Assembly (NCBI RefSeq): GCF_003852315.1
Contig: NZ_CP027762.1
Coordinates: forward strand, 4,135,501-4,199,500
DNA length: 64,000 bases
Reading direction: 5' to 3'
DNA from: Pseudomonas sp. LBUM920
GTDB lineage: Bacteria > Pseudomonadota > Gammaproteobacteria > Pseudomonadales > Pseudomonadaceae
Of the stretch, positions 1-8,622 are shown piece after piece. A model generated the notes under the pieces. It did not search any database. It saw nothing but the letters and a program-made list of their open reading frames with translations, and had not been told where the DNA came from. Position numbers and translations under genes: made by a program. Position 1 is the first letter of the stretch; the number at the start of each line of letters is the position of its first letter.

Positions 1-2
1 GC

Positions 3-1457
3 GGCAAACTGCTGCCCCGTGAGCGGATCAATCGTTTGCTCGACCCGGGCTCGCCATTCCTTGAACTGAGCCAACTGGCGGCCCATCAGGTGTACGGCGA
101 AGACGTGCCAGCGGCCGGGGTGATTGCCGGGATCGGCCGTGTAGAAGGCGTCGAATGCATGATCGTCGCCAACGACGCCACGGTAAAAGGCGGCTCCTAC
201 TACCCGCTCACGGTAAAAAAACACCTGCGCGCGCAGACCATCGCCGAGCAGAACCGCCTGCCGTGCATTTACCTGGTGGACTCCGGTGGCGCCAACCTGC
301 CGCGTCAGGATGAGGTCTTCCCGGATCGCGAGCACTTCGGGCGGATCTTCTTCAACCAGGCAAACATGAGCGCCCAGGGCATCCCGCAGATTGCGGTGGT
401 GATGGGCTCGTGCACCGCGGGCGGTGCCTACGTGCCGGCCATGGCCGACGAAGCCATCATGGTGCGTCAGCAGGCGACCATCTTCCTCGCCGGCCCGCCG
501 CTGGTGAAAGCGGCGACCGGCGAAGTGGTCAGCGCTGAAGACCTGGGTGGCGCCGACGTGCACTGCAAGATCTCCGGTGTGGCCGACCACTATGCCGACA
601 GCGATGAACACGCGCTGGCCCTGGCCCGGCGCAGTGTGGCCAACCTCAACTGGCGTAAACAGGGCCAGTTGCTGCAACGCCCGCCGGTGGCGCCGCTGTA
701 CAGCAGCGAAGAGCTTTACGGCGTGATCCCGGCCGATGCCAAGCAGCCGTTTGATGTGCGCGAAGTGATTGCGCGGCTGGTCGACGGCTCGGTGTTCGAT
801 GAATTCAAGGCACTGTTTGGCACCACGCTGGTGTGTGGCTTTGCCCACCTGCATGGCTACCCGATTGCGATTTTGGCCAATAACGGGATTCTGTTCGCCG
901 AAGCCGCGCAAAAAGGCGCGCACTTTATCGAACTGGCGTGCCAGCGCGGGATTCCGCTGCTGTTTTTGCAGAACATTACCGGCTTCATGGTCGGCCAGAA
1001 ATACGAAGCCGGCGGCATCGCCAAGCACGGCGCCAAGCTGGTCACCGCGGTGGCCTGTGCCAAGGTGCCCAAATTCACGGTGATCATCGGCGGCAGCTTT
1101 GGTGCCGGTAACTACGGTATGTGCGGCCGGGCTTACGACCCGCGCTTTTTGTGGATGTGGCCCAATGCACGCATCGGCGTGATGGGTGCCGAACAGGCGG
1201 CCGGCGTGCTGGTGCAGGTCAAGCGTGAACAAGCCGAACGCGCCGGCGCAGACTTCAGCGCCGAAGAGGAAGCTGCGATCAAGCAGCCGATCCTCGACCA
1301 GTATGAAACCCAGGGCCATCCCTATTACTCCAGCGCGCGCTTGTGGGATGACGGCGTCATCGACCCGCTGCAGACCCGCGACGTGCTGGCCCTGGCCTTG
1401 TCCGCTTCGCTGAACGCCCCCATCGAGCCGAGCCGCTTCGGCGTGTTCCGCATGTAA
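3..1457 (+). CDS. liuB: Methylcrotonyl-CoA carboxylase, carboxyltransferase (beta) subunit, 5' partial
   Basis: The reading frame is open from the window edge, so the true start lies upstream; an internal TTG at 36 is not the start. About 484 codons of a carboxyltransferase family protein are present, with the glycine-rich CoA/carboxybiotin segments GSCTAGGAYVPAM and GGSFGAGNYGMCGRA typical of MCC/PCC beta subunits. Family knowledge: it moves CO2 from biotin to 3-methylcrotonyl-CoA in leucine and isovalerate breakdown. It is followed closely by an enoyl-CoA hydratase and the biotin-carrying alpha subunit in the liuB-C-D order, which separates it from propionyl-CoA or geranyl-CoA carboxylase with good but not absolute certainty. 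Confidence 0.93.
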   Translation, partial: GKLLPRERINRLLDPGSPFLELSQLAAHQVYGEDVPAAGVIAGIGRVEGVECMIVANDATVKGGSYYPLTVKKHLRAQTIAEQNRLPCIYLVDSGGANLPRQDEVFPDREHFGRIFFNQANMSAQGIPQIAVVMGSCTAGGAYVPAMADEAIMVRQQATIFLAGPPLVKAATGEVVSAEDLGGADVHCKISGVADHYADSDEHALALARRSVANLNWRKQGQLLQRPPVAPLYSSEELYGVIPADAKQPFDVREVIARLVDGSVFDEFKALFGTTLVCGFAHLHGYPIAILANNGILFAEAAQKGAHFIELACQRGIPLLFLQNITGFMVGQKYEAGGIAKHGAKLVTAVACAKVPKFTVIIGGSFGAGNYGMCGRAYDPRFLWMWPNARIGVMGAEQAAGVLVQVKREQAERAGADFSAEEEAAIKQPILDQYETQGHPYYSSARLWDDGVIDPLQTRDVLALALSASLNAPIEPSRFGVFRM

Positions 1458-1472
1458 ATGGAGCTGTACCCC

Positions 1473-2279
1473 ATGAGCGATTTCAACACCCTCGAACTGA
1501 TCACCGACCGCCGTGGTTTTGCCACGCTGTGGCTCAGCCGCGAAGCCAAGAACAACGCGTTCAACGCCGAAATGATCCGCGAACTGATCATCGCGCTCGA
1601 CCAGGTGCAGGGCGATTCGTCGCTGCGCTTCGTGGTGCTGCGCGGGCGCGGCAAGCACTTCAGTGCCGGTGCCGACCTGGCGTGGATGCAGCAATCGGCC
1701 GAGTTGGACTACCACACCAACCTGGACGACGCCCGCGAGCTGGCGGAGTTGATGTACAACCTGGCCAAGCTGAAAATCCCGACCCTGGCCGTTGTGCAGG
1801 GCGCGGCCTATGGCGGCGCGCTGGGCTTGATCAGTTGCTGCGACATGGCGATCGGCGCCGATGACGCGCAGTTCTGCCTGTCGGAGGCGCGCATCGGCCT
1901 GGCTCCGGCGGTGATCAGCCCGTTCGTGGTGCAGGCTATCGGCGAACGTGCGGCGCGGCGTTATGCCCTGACCGCTGAGCGTTTTGGCGGCCAGCGAGCA
2001 CGCGACATTGGCCTGTTGGCAGAAAGTTACCCCGCCGGTGAGCTGGATCAGCACGTCGAACACTGGATCGCCAACCTGCTGCTCAACAGCCCTGCGGCGA
2101 TGCGCGCCAGCAAGGACTTGTTGCGCGAAGTGGGCAACGGCGCCGTCACCCCGGCGTTGCGCCGCTATTGCGAAAACGCCATCGCGCGGATTCGCGTCAG
2201 CGCCGAGGGCCAGGAAGGCTTGCGCGCCTTCCTGCAAAAACGCCCGCCCAGCTGGCAAGCACAGGAGCCGCGTTCATGA
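1473..2279 (+). CDS. liuC: Methylglutaconyl-CoA hydratase (enoyl-CoA hydratase family)
   Basis: Crotonase-fold protein of 268 residues. The oxyanion-hole segments GKHFSAGADLAWM and GAAYGGALGLISCCD are both visible, the second carrying the region where crotonases place their acid/base residues. I chose the ATG at 1473 (MSDFNTLEL) rather than the in-frame ATG at 1458, because GGAG at 1461 sits at ribosome-binding distance from the former. In the leucine pathway it hydrates 3-methylglutaconyl-CoA to HMG-CoA. It lies 15 bp after liuB and its stop overlaps the liuD start (ATGA), so the three genes are very likely cotranscribed. Confidence 0.9.
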   Translation: MSDFNTLELITDRRGFATLWLSREAKNNAFNAEMIRELIIALDQVQGDSSLRFVVLRGRGKHFSAGADLAWMQQSAELDYHTNLDDARELAELMYNLAKLKIPTLAVVQGAAYGGALGLISCCDMAIGADDAQFCLSEARIGLAPAVISPFVVQAIGERAARRYALTAERFGGQRARDIGLLAESYPAGELDQHVEHWIANLLLNSPAAMRASKDLLREVGNGAVTPALRRYCENAIARIRVSAEGQEGLRAFLQKRPPSWQAQEPRS

Positions 2280-4201
2280 GCCCACTGACAACTGTGCTGG
2301 TGGCCAACCGCGGCGAAATTGCCTGCCGAGTGATGCGCACCGCCAAGGCCATGGGCCTGACCACCGTGGCGGTACACAGCGCCATCGACCGTGATGCGCG
2401 CCACAGCCGCGAGGCAGACATCCGTGTCGACCTGGGTGGCAGCAAGGCCACCGACAGTTACCTGCAAATCGACAAGCTGATTGCCGCCGCCCAAGCCAGC
2501 GGCGCCCAGGCGATCCATCCCGGGTATGGGTTTCTATCGGAAAACGCCGGTTTTGCTCGCGCGATTGAAGCGGCCGGGTTGATCTTCCTCGGCCCGCCCG
2601 CCTCGGCCATCGATGCAATGGGCAGCAAATCGGCCGCCAAGGCGCTGATGGAAAAAGCCGGCGTGCCGCTGGTGCCGGGTTACCACGGTGAAGCTCAGGA
2701 CCTGGACACCTTCCGCGCGGCCTGCGAGCGCATCGGCTATCCGGTGCTGCTCAAGGCCACTGCGGGGGGCGGCGGCAAGGGCATGAAGGTGGTCGAGGAC
2801 GTCAGCCAACTGGCCGAGGCCCTGGCTTCCGCACAGCGTGAGGCACTGTCGTCGTTTGGCAACGGGCAGATGCTGGTGGAGAAATACCTGATCAAGCCGC
2901 GTCATGTGGAAATCCAGGTCTTTGCCGACCAGCATGGTCACTGTTTGTTCCTCAATGAGCGCGACTGCTCGATTCAGCGTCGCCATCAAAAGGTCGTGGA
3001 AGAAGCGCCGGCGCCGGGCCTGAGCGTTGCGCAGCGCAAAGCCATGGGCGAAGCCGCCGTGCGCGCGGCCCAGGCCATCGGTTATGTGGGCGCGGGCACG
3101 GTGGAGTTTTTGCTCGACGCGCGTGGCGAGTTTTTCTTCATGGAAATGAACACGCGGCTGCAGGTGGAACATCCGGTGACCGAGGCGATTACCGGCCTCG
3201 ATTTGGTGGCCTGGCAGATCCGTGTCGCCCAGGGCGAGCCGCTGCCGATCACCCAGGACCAGGTGCCCTTGATCGGGCACGCGATTGAAGTGCGCTTGTA
3301 TGCCGAAGACCCGGCCAATGATTTTCTACCGGCCACCGGGCACCTCGCGCTGTACCGCGAAAGCGCACCCGGCCCGGGCCGTCGCGTGGACAGCGGGGTA
3401 GAACAAGGCGACAGCGTTTCGCCGTTCTACGACCCGATGCTGGGCAAACTGATTGCCTGGGGCGAAGACCGTGAACAGGCGCGCCTGCGTTTGTTGAGCA
3501 TGCTTGATGAGTTCGCGGTGGGTGGGCTCAAGACCAACCTGGGCTTTTTGCGGCGCATCATCGGCCATCCGGCGTTTGCGGCGGCTGAATTGGATACCGG
3601 GTTTATTCCGCGCTACCAGGCTGAGTTGTTGCCAGTGCCGGGCGAATTCAGCGACGAATTCTGGCAGGCCGCAGGCTCAGCGCTTATGCAGAGTCTGCCG
3701 CCAGGTGATGGGCCGTGGGCGGACACGCGGGGTTTTCGCGCGGGGCTGCCTGCCGAGGTCTCGCTGCATTTGAGCAGCGGCGCGCAGGATCGACGGGTGA
3801 CATTGGGTGGAGGCGCTGCGCAGCTTTGTGGCGAGCAGTTGTGGCTTGAGCACAACGGCGTACGCCGTGCCCATCTGACGGTGCGCGGCGAAGGTTGCGT
3901 GTACCTGCGCTGGGACGGCGAGATGCATGCAGTGAGCCTGTTCGACCCGATTGCAGCGGTCGAGGCCAACCAATCTCATCAGGGTGGGCTCACGGCGCCG
4001 ATGAACGGCAGCATCGTGCGGGTGTTGGTGGAAGTCGGCCAGGCCGTCGAAGCCGGTACACAATTGGTGGTACTGGAAGCGATGAAGATGGAGCACAGCA
4101 TTCGCGCGCCGCACGCCGGCGTGGTCAAGGCGCTGTTTTGCCAGGAAGGTGAGATGGTTGCCGAAGGCAGTGCCCTGGTGGCGCTGGAAACAGCGGACTA
4201 A
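2276..4201 (+). CDS. liuD: Methylcrotonyl-CoA carboxylase, biotin-containing (alpha) subunit
   Basis: The 641-residue protein starts at the ATG overlapping the liuC stop (MSPLTTVLVANRGEIACRV). Longer in-frame extensions upstream are only a shadow of liuC. In order it has a biotin carboxylase domain (ATP-grasp glycine loop KATAGGGGKGMK, MEMNTRLQVEHPVTE, about residues 1-450), a linker, and a C-terminal biotinyl domain with the biotinylation motif EAMKMEHS. It carboxylates biotin with ATP and bicarbonate and pairs with LiuB. The gene converges with the S24-type repressor and their stops practically abut (4201 and 4198). No HMG-CoA lyase (liuE) gene follows. Confidence 0.93.
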   Translation: MSPLTTVLVANRGEIACRVMRTAKAMGLTTVAVHSAIDRDARHSREADIRVDLGGSKATDSYLQIDKLIAAAQASGAQAIHPGYGFLSENAGFARAIEAAGLIFLGPPASAIDAMGSKSAAKALMEKAGVPLVPGYHGEAQDLDTFRAACERIGYPVLLKATAGGGGKGMKVVEDVSQLAEALASAQREALSSFGNGQMLVEKYLIKPRHVEIQVFADQHGHCLFLNERDCSIQRRHQKVVEEAPAPGLSVAQRKAMGEAAVRAAQAIGYVGAGTVEFLLDARGEFFFMEMNTRLQVEHPVTEAITGLDLVAWQIRVAQGEPLPITQDQVPLIGHAIEVRLYAEDPANDFLPATGHLALYRESAPGPGRRVDSGVEQGDSVSPFYDPMLGKLIAWGEDREQARLRLLSMLDEFAVGGLKTNLGFLRRIIGHPAFAAAELDTGFIPRYQAELLPVPGEFSDEFWQAAGSALMQSLPPGDGPWADTRGFRAGLPAEVSLHLSSGAQDRRVTLGGGAAQLCGEQLWLEHNGVRRAHLTVRGEGCVYLRWDGEMHAVSLFDPIAAVEANQSHQGGLTAPMNGSIVRVLVEVGQAVEAGTQLVVLEAMKMEHSIRAPHAGVVKALFCQEGEMVAEGSALVALETAD

Positions 4202-4833
4202 AACTTCGCCGTGGCTTGCACGACAACGCCGAGGATTCGGCAGTCATCGGTAAACAGCTGCTTGGGATAAGTGGGATTGAGCGGCACCAGGTAGCGCTGG
4301 CCGCTTTCTTCCATTAACTGGCGAAAGGTCGCCTGGGGGCTGTCAGCCCATTGGGCGACCACCAGTTTGCCGGGTTCGGCATCAATGGCCGGGTCCACCA
4401 GAATCAACATGCCTGCGCCAATACTCAAACCACTGGGGGCAGTCATCGCATCTCCCGTCACAGGCAGCCAGTAGACTTCGCCCCGGGCGTGGTAATCGGT
4501 CAGCTCAAAACGCGCGGCGCCGTAGGCCGGGCGCTCCTCGCGTATTTCGCAGACGCCCTTCCAGTCGCTGACCGGGTAGCGAAAATACGGGTTGTAGTGT
4601 TTTTCCAGGGTCGGCGCCTGATCGGCTTTCGGCCGAATTTCGAGCGCAACCTCCAGATACTCCAACCCTAACTCGGCAAGTACCCGGTTCATGTCCGCCA
4701 GGCTTGGCACGCGACGCTTGTTGAGCCAATGGCCCACGCCACCCTGGGACATGCCCAGGCGTTCAGCCAGTTCATCCTGCGTGACCTTGCGGTCTTTCAT
4801 GTTGGCTTTGACCAACGCTATCCAGTTATCCAT
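4198..4833 (-). CDS. LexA/CI-like (PrtR-type) HTH regulator with S24 domain lacking catalytic residues
   Basis: From the ATG at 4833 (MDNWIALVKA) the protein has 211 residues; a TTG at 4869 would add 12. Residues 1-60 form an XRE/CI-type helix-turn-helix (TQDELAERLGMSQGGVGHWLNKRR). Residues 115-205 form an S24/LexA-like dimerisation domain. In PrtR and LexA relatives the catalytic serine lies in GDSMTAP and the lysine in ATFKKL. Here these read GDAMTAP (Ala129, codon GCG at 4447-4449) and ATFRQL (Arg171, codon CGC at 4321-4323), and the linker has no Ala-Gly dipeptide. RecA-stimulated self-cleavage is therefore not expected. The closest relatives I recall are pyocin regulators of the PrtR type, but no bacteriocin genes are adjacent. 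Confidence 0.85.
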   Translation of the reverse strand: MDNWIALVKANMKDRKVTQDELAERLGMSQGGVGHWLNKRRVPSLADMNRVLAELGLEYLEVALEIRPKADQAPTLEKHYNPYFRYPVSDWKGVCEIREERPAYGAARFELTDYHARGEVYWLPVTGDAMTAPSGLSIGAGMLILVDPAIDAEPGKLVVAQWADSPQATFRQLMEESGQRYLVPLNPTYPKQLFTDDCRILGVVVQATAKF

Positions 4834-4963
4834 GGGCGGTGACAATACGTTGTGCAAAGGCCACGACAATAAACAGTTTGTAGTAATCCATCAAATGACA
4901 TAAATACGATTCGTATTAGTATCGGGCGCAGGTTTTCGACATTCACTCAGAGTAGCTACCCTC

Positions 4964-5314
4964 ATGACGACCCGCCCGTATCAACTGCCCGGCACCGCTG
5001 AAACCGAACAACTGTCGGGGCTGCGCACCAGCGGCGCGGCTCAGCGCGCATTGGATCATTACTTGAAAGACGATGTGTCGGCACCGCTCCCGGATGAGTG
5101 TTTCTTCGACATCAAGCCCAACGTCAGCCACGAGGACGCGCTGGTGCATGCTTCGGAGCTGTTACGCAGCGCGGCAGCGGCGGCCTATGAACTGGCGAGC
5201 AGCCGTCAGGGCAACCAGCGGGACCTGGCGTTTTCAGTGGTGTATTTGATTGATATGGCGAAGGTGATGGTGGAGCGGAAGCTGCAGTCGCCGGTGGCTC
5301 AGGCAAGCGTATAA
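4964..5314 (+). CDS. Small DUF3077/DUF6124-type Pseudomonas protein
   Basis: This 116-residue soluble protein has no signal peptide or membrane segment. The central part (FFDIKPNVSHEDALVHASELLRSA, quoted in pieces: FFDIKPNVSHEDAL and HASELLRSA) resembles the small DUF3077/DUF6124 proteins common in pseudomonads, whose biochemical role is unknown to me. The C-terminal half is predicted helical (AAAAAYELASSRQGNQRDLA). It is divergent from the S24-type repressor, with a 130-bp AT-rich gap that could hold operators for both. The family assignment rests on memory of the motif, not on a search. Confidence 0.7.
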   Translation: MTTRPYQLPGTAETEQLSGLRTSGAAQRALDHYLKDDVSAPLPDECFFDIKPNVSHEDALVHASELLRSAAAAAYELASSRQGNQRDLAFSVVYLIDMAKVMVERKLQSPVAQASV

Positions 5315-5357
5315 CAGACACAACGAAAAAATATTTCTATCCCGCGGATAAAAACAT

Positions 5358-5386
5358 TTGACTTGCAAATGATAATGATTATTATT
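5358..5386 (+). promoter_or_regulatory. Fur-box-covered sigma70 promoter of the PrrF sRNA
   Basis: TTGACT (5358-5363) and ATTATT (5381-5386) are separated by 17 bp. The spacer and -10 are overlaid by AATGATAATGATTATTATT (5368-5386), a run of NATWAT hexamers typical of Fur boxes. Iron-loaded Fur should block this promoter, giving expression under iron starvation. Confidence 0.85.
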
Positions 5387-5392
5387 GGGCTC

Positions 5393-5507
5393 AGCTGATC
5401 GCGAGATCAGTCGATAGACCAAGGGACCTTAGGTCGGACTCTTGGAATATCTCCTCATCAGGCTAATCACGGTTTTTGACCCGGCTCTTTGGCCGGGTCT
5501 TTTTTTT
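5393..5507 (+). ncRNA. prrF: PrrF-type iron-responsive small RNA
   Basis: About 115 nt lie between the Fur-controlled promoter and a strong intrinsic terminator. The 5' stem CTGATCGCGAGATCAG and the core CTCATCAGGCTAATCACGG match my memory of PrrF RNAs, whose core pairs with sodB, sdh and other iron-protein mRNAs. The terminator is GACCCGGC/GCCGGGTC (5478-5499) followed by eight T residues. The exact 5' end is inferred from the -10 position. Pseudomonads usually carry two prrF copies; only one is in this window. Confidence 0.88.
5478..5507 (+). terminator. Intrinsic terminator of PrrF
   Basis: An 8-bp GC-rich stem (5478-5485 with 5492-5499) with a TCTTTG loop is followed by T8. Confidence 0.9.
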
Positions 5508-5779
5508 GCCAGTTTCCCTGGCATGGCTTCAGGCTAATGAAGACTGTGTGTTGCTTGATGGCGCGCATGGTAGCAAAAGACCATCGTCAAAAGAAAGCCG
5601 AACGAGCGCTCTAGCCCCGATCTTTCCGAAATAGCGCTTGAGAATCAATCTCATAGATTCTAAGCTGCTGCTGCGTCAAGGATGACGCCCCCTCCTCCGT
5701 GCAAAAATATTGCATCAAGATTTTGCCTGACTCCTGTGTAAGATATCCGCCACAACACTCATATTCAGGCAATCAGACT

Positions 5780-6931
5780 ATGACCGTGGCCTTGACCTCC
5801 ATCAAGATCAGCACCGACTTCGACAGTGGCAACATCCAGGTTCTGGATGCGAGTGATGCCTATCAGTTATTGCTGGCGATCAAACCCGACACCCGCAGCG
5901 CACACTTCCAGTGGTTCCACTTCAAGGCCGAAGGCATGCACGTGGGCCACACCCACACCTTCCGCCTGAGTAACGCGAGTCAGTCTTCTTACAAAAATGC
6001 CTGGAGCGGCTATAACGCCGTGGCGTCCTACGACCATATCAACTGGTTTCGCGTCCCCACGCGCTTCGATGGCGAAACATTGCACATCAGCCTGGAAACC
6101 CGCGAAAAACAAGCCTGGATCGCCTACTTCGAACCCTACAGCCGCGAGCGTCACGACGCCTTGATCGAGCAGGCCATGACCCGCGCGGGCACCCAGTTAC
6201 TCGCCACCGGTAAAAGTGCTGAAGGCCGAGATATCCAACTGCTGCGCCGCGGCAAGGGTGGCGAGGGCCAGCGCAAGGTCTGGATCATCGCCCAGCAGCA
6301 CCCCGGCGAGCACATGGCCGAATGGTTCATGGAAGGCGTCATTGAACGCCTGCAACAGGACGGTGACGCCGAGCTGAAAAAACTGCTGTCCGTCGCTGAC
6401 CTGTACCTGATCCCCAACATGAACCCCGACGGCGCCTTCCACGGCCACTTGCGCACCAATGCCATGGGCCAGGACCTCAACCGTGCCTGGCAGAGCGCCA
6501 GTCAGGAAATCAGCCCTGAAGTGCTGTTCGCCCAGCAGCAGATGGAAAAATACGGCGTCGATCTGTTTCTCGATATTCACGGCGACGAAGAAATCCCCTA
6601 CGTGTTCACCGCCGGCTGCGAAGGCAACCCGGGCTACACGCCTCGCCTCGAAGCGCTGGAAAAACACTTCCGCAGCCACTTGAGCGCGCTGACTCGCGAC
6701 TTCCAAACCACCCACGGTTACACCCGCGACCTGCCGGGCGAGGCCAACATGACGCTGGCCTGCAATGCCGTCGGAGAGAAATTCGACTGTCTGTCGCTGA
6801 CCCTGGAGATGCCCTTCAAGGACAACGACGATGCGCCCAACCCGAAAACCGGTTGGTCAGGTGAGCGCTCCAAACAGCTGGGCAAGGACGTCTTGAGCAC
6901 GGTTGCCGATATCGTCACGGCACTGCGCTAA
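5780..6931 (+). CDS. Cytosolic M14-type zinc carboxypeptidase (CCP-like)
   Basis: I start at the ATG at 5780 (MTVALTSIKI); the upstream in-frame extension from 5699 looks like leader DNA. The 383-residue protein has an N-terminal beta-sandwich domain (about 1-120) as in cytosolic carboxypeptidases, then an M14 domain. Zinc ligands are read as H174 and E177 (QQHPGEHMAEW) and H267 (FLDIHGDEE), with E343 in LTLEMPF as the catalytic glutamate. There is no signal peptide, so it acts in the cytosol. The substrate in bacteria is uncertain. It lies downstream of prrF and converges with the b561 gene. Confidence 0.88.
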   Translation: MTVALTSIKISTDFDSGNIQVLDASDAYQLLLAIKPDTRSAHFQWFHFKAEGMHVGHTHTFRLSNASQSSYKNAWSGYNAVASYDHINWFRVPTRFDGETLHISLETREKQAWIAYFEPYSRERHDALIEQAMTRAGTQLLATGKSAEGRDIQLLRRGKGGEGQRKVWIIAQQHPGEHMAEWFMEGVIERLQQDGDAELKKLLSVADLYLIPNMNPDGAFHGHLRTNAMGQDLNRAWQSASQEISPEVLFAQQQMEKYGVDLFLDIHGDEEIPYVFTAGCEGNPGYTPRLEALEKHFRSHLSALTRDFQTTHGYTRDLPGEANMTLACNAVGEKFDCLSLTLEMPFKDNDDAPNPKTGWSGERSKQLGKDVLSTVADIVTALR

Positions 6932-6949
6932 ACCGTCCCGCCCCCGGCA

Positions 6950-7489
6950 TCAGTCCTTGGTGCCGGTCATGCTTTGCAGCACGCCGTCACGGCGAATCAA
7001 CCCGTGAAACAGCGCCGCCGCCAGGTGCAACAGCACCGTCAGAAACAGCAGATACGCCAGATACCCATGGGCCTTGCGCAACACCGCAAACAACGGCGCA
7101 TTCGCCCCCACCAACGCCGGCAACTGCACTGAACTGCTGAGCATTACCGGGTCACCGGCCGCCGAAATCATCGCCCAGCCCAGCAGCGGCAACACCAGCA
7201 TCAACGCGTACAACAGCACATGAGAGGCCTTGGCGGCCAACCTTTGCCACAGCGGCAAATCATCAGGCAGCGGCGGTTGCCGAGTGGAAAAACGCACCAC
7301 CAGCCGCACGATCACCAGTGCCAGAATCGCAATCCCCAATGGCTTATGCAGGTGGATCAGCCACTCATGGCGCTCCGACACCGACGCCGCCATGCCCGCA
7401 CCGATAAACAACATAGCGATGACCATCAGCGCCATCAGCCAATGCAGCACGCGCGCCAGCGGCGCGAAATAGCGTGGTTGAACATTCAT
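6950..7489 (-). CDS. Cytochrome b561, di-heme membrane protein
   Basis: The 179-residue protein has four hydrophobic helices and conserved histidines in RVLHWLMAL, LIHLHKPLG, KASHVLLYAL and KAHGYLAYLLF, the usual b-heme ligand pattern. This family carries electrons between quinol and a periplasmic or membrane acceptor. Its start overlaps the stop of the upstream catalase-like peroxidase gene by four bases (7486-7489), so the two are translationally coupled. A b561 delivering electrons to a membrane-anchored heme peroxidase is a reasonable inference. Confidence 0.9.
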   Translation of the reverse strand: MNVQPRYFAPLARVLHWLMALMVIAMLFIGAGMAASVSERHEWLIHLHKPLGIAILALVIVRLVVRFSTRQPPLPDDLPLWQRLAAKASHVLLYALMLVLPLLGWAMISAAGDPVMLSSSVQLPALVGANAPLFAVLRKAHGYLAYLLFLTVLLHLAAALFHGLIRRDGVLQSMTGTKD

Positions 7490-8568
7490 GGCTTCGACTC
7501 CTGAGGGGCGCTGTGCAGCGGGCTGACTTCACCGGCGCGACGCACGTACGAGCTGGCGTAGGCTGCCGAACGCGCCGCCAGCAGCGGGTCGTCGGAGGCC
7601 TGGATACCACTGGGCAAAATCAGCGGATCAAAGTTGATATCGCGGCAATCGCCGTCCGCTTGCGGCTGGCTGCTCTGCAGTACCAGCGTGCCGGCGTTGA
7701 GCACCTTGTGTTCGCCGGTCCAGGTTTTGCTCGCATCGTCCAGCGGGTCACCAGGGTTGGCCAGGGTCATGTTCAGCTGCCAACGCAGCGGGCCGGACGC
7801 CAGGCGCTGCACCAGGTCTTTTTCAAGAAAGTCACTGCCCGACGGTGCGGTATCGCCCGCTGCATCCTGGCTCTGCGGCACAACGCCCCAACGCACTGCC
7901 TGGCGTTTGCCGTCAGCGCTGACCAGATAAAACGCATTGATGCCGTTGTAGGTCTCTGTCGCATAGCTGGCCGACGGCTTGGCCGTCTTGACCCACGCCA
8001 GGAACGGCGCAGTCTCCGGGTGCGCGGCAAAAAACGCCGGCATGCCCGCCGGGTTCGGCTTGCCGGTGGCCGGGTCTGGCGCGCCCGCCTTGAGCATCTG
8101 GTAAAAGGCTTCAGGCGTGCCCACCGGAAACACCGGCATGCTGTTCATCCCGGTGCGCCATTGCTGGCCGTTGGCTTGGCTCAATTGCAAGGCAAAACTG
8201 CGGATCGGCACACTGCTGTCCGGCGCGTAAGGGTTGCCACTGGGCAAGGCAAATCGGCCGATCACCGGCGTTCTCGCTTCGCTGAACACCTGGGCACTGG
8301 AATACGCCCGCGCCTCGGGGCTGCTCTCGAAGTAACCCGCCACACACACGCCCTTGGCATGGTTGCGGCGAAAACCAGGGTGCAGGCCGTTATTAGTTTC
8401 CAGGGCATTAACCAGGGTTTTGGGGCGCAGGCGCTGTGGGTCGAGGGTGCCGTTGACGTAGGCAAACGCCCCGGCAACAACGGCAACCACGGCACCGATA
8501 CCGGCGAGCCGTGCGATCAGGCTCGCGGTACTCAACGGAGGACGGGGCGGTGATGAGTGATCTACCAT
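7486..8568 (-). CDS. Membrane-anchored catalase-like heme peroxidase (catalase family peroxidase)
   Basis: The ATG at 8568 is preceded by GGAG at good spacing; the ATG at 8607 is too far upstream to be preferred. The 360-residue protein has an N-terminal hydrophobic anchor (about residues 18-40), the catalase distal histidine in RRNHAKGVCVAG, and a C-terminal RSAAYASSY segment that fits the proximal tyrosine ligand. It is far shorter than true catalases, as in SrpA-like catalase-related peroxidases. It is coupled to the b561 gene and transcribed divergently from an ECF sigma gene through a matched promoter pair, so it is a likely target of that sigma factor. Confidence 0.88.
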   Translation of the reverse strand: MVDHSSPPRPPLSTASLIARLAGIGAVVAVVAGAFAYVNGTLDPQRLRPKTLVNALETNNGLHPGFRRNHAKGVCVAGYFESSPEARAYSSAQVFSEARTPVIGRFALPSGNPYAPDSSVPIRSFALQLSQANGQQWRTGMNSMPVFPVGTPEAFYQMLKAGAPDPATGKPNPAGMPAFFAAHPETAPFLAWVKTAKPSASYATETYNGINAFYLVSADGKRQAVRWGVVPQSQDAAGDTAPSGSDFLEKDLVQRLASGPLRWQLNMTLANPGDPLDDASKTWTGEHKVLNAGTLVLQSSQPQADGDCRDINFDPLILPSGIQASDDPLLAARSAAYASSYVRRAGEVSPLHSAPQESKP

Positions 8569-8622
8569 GAAGTGACTCCAGGGCCAGAGGCCTAAGCGGT
8601 GAAACATAAGGTCGGAGCATTA

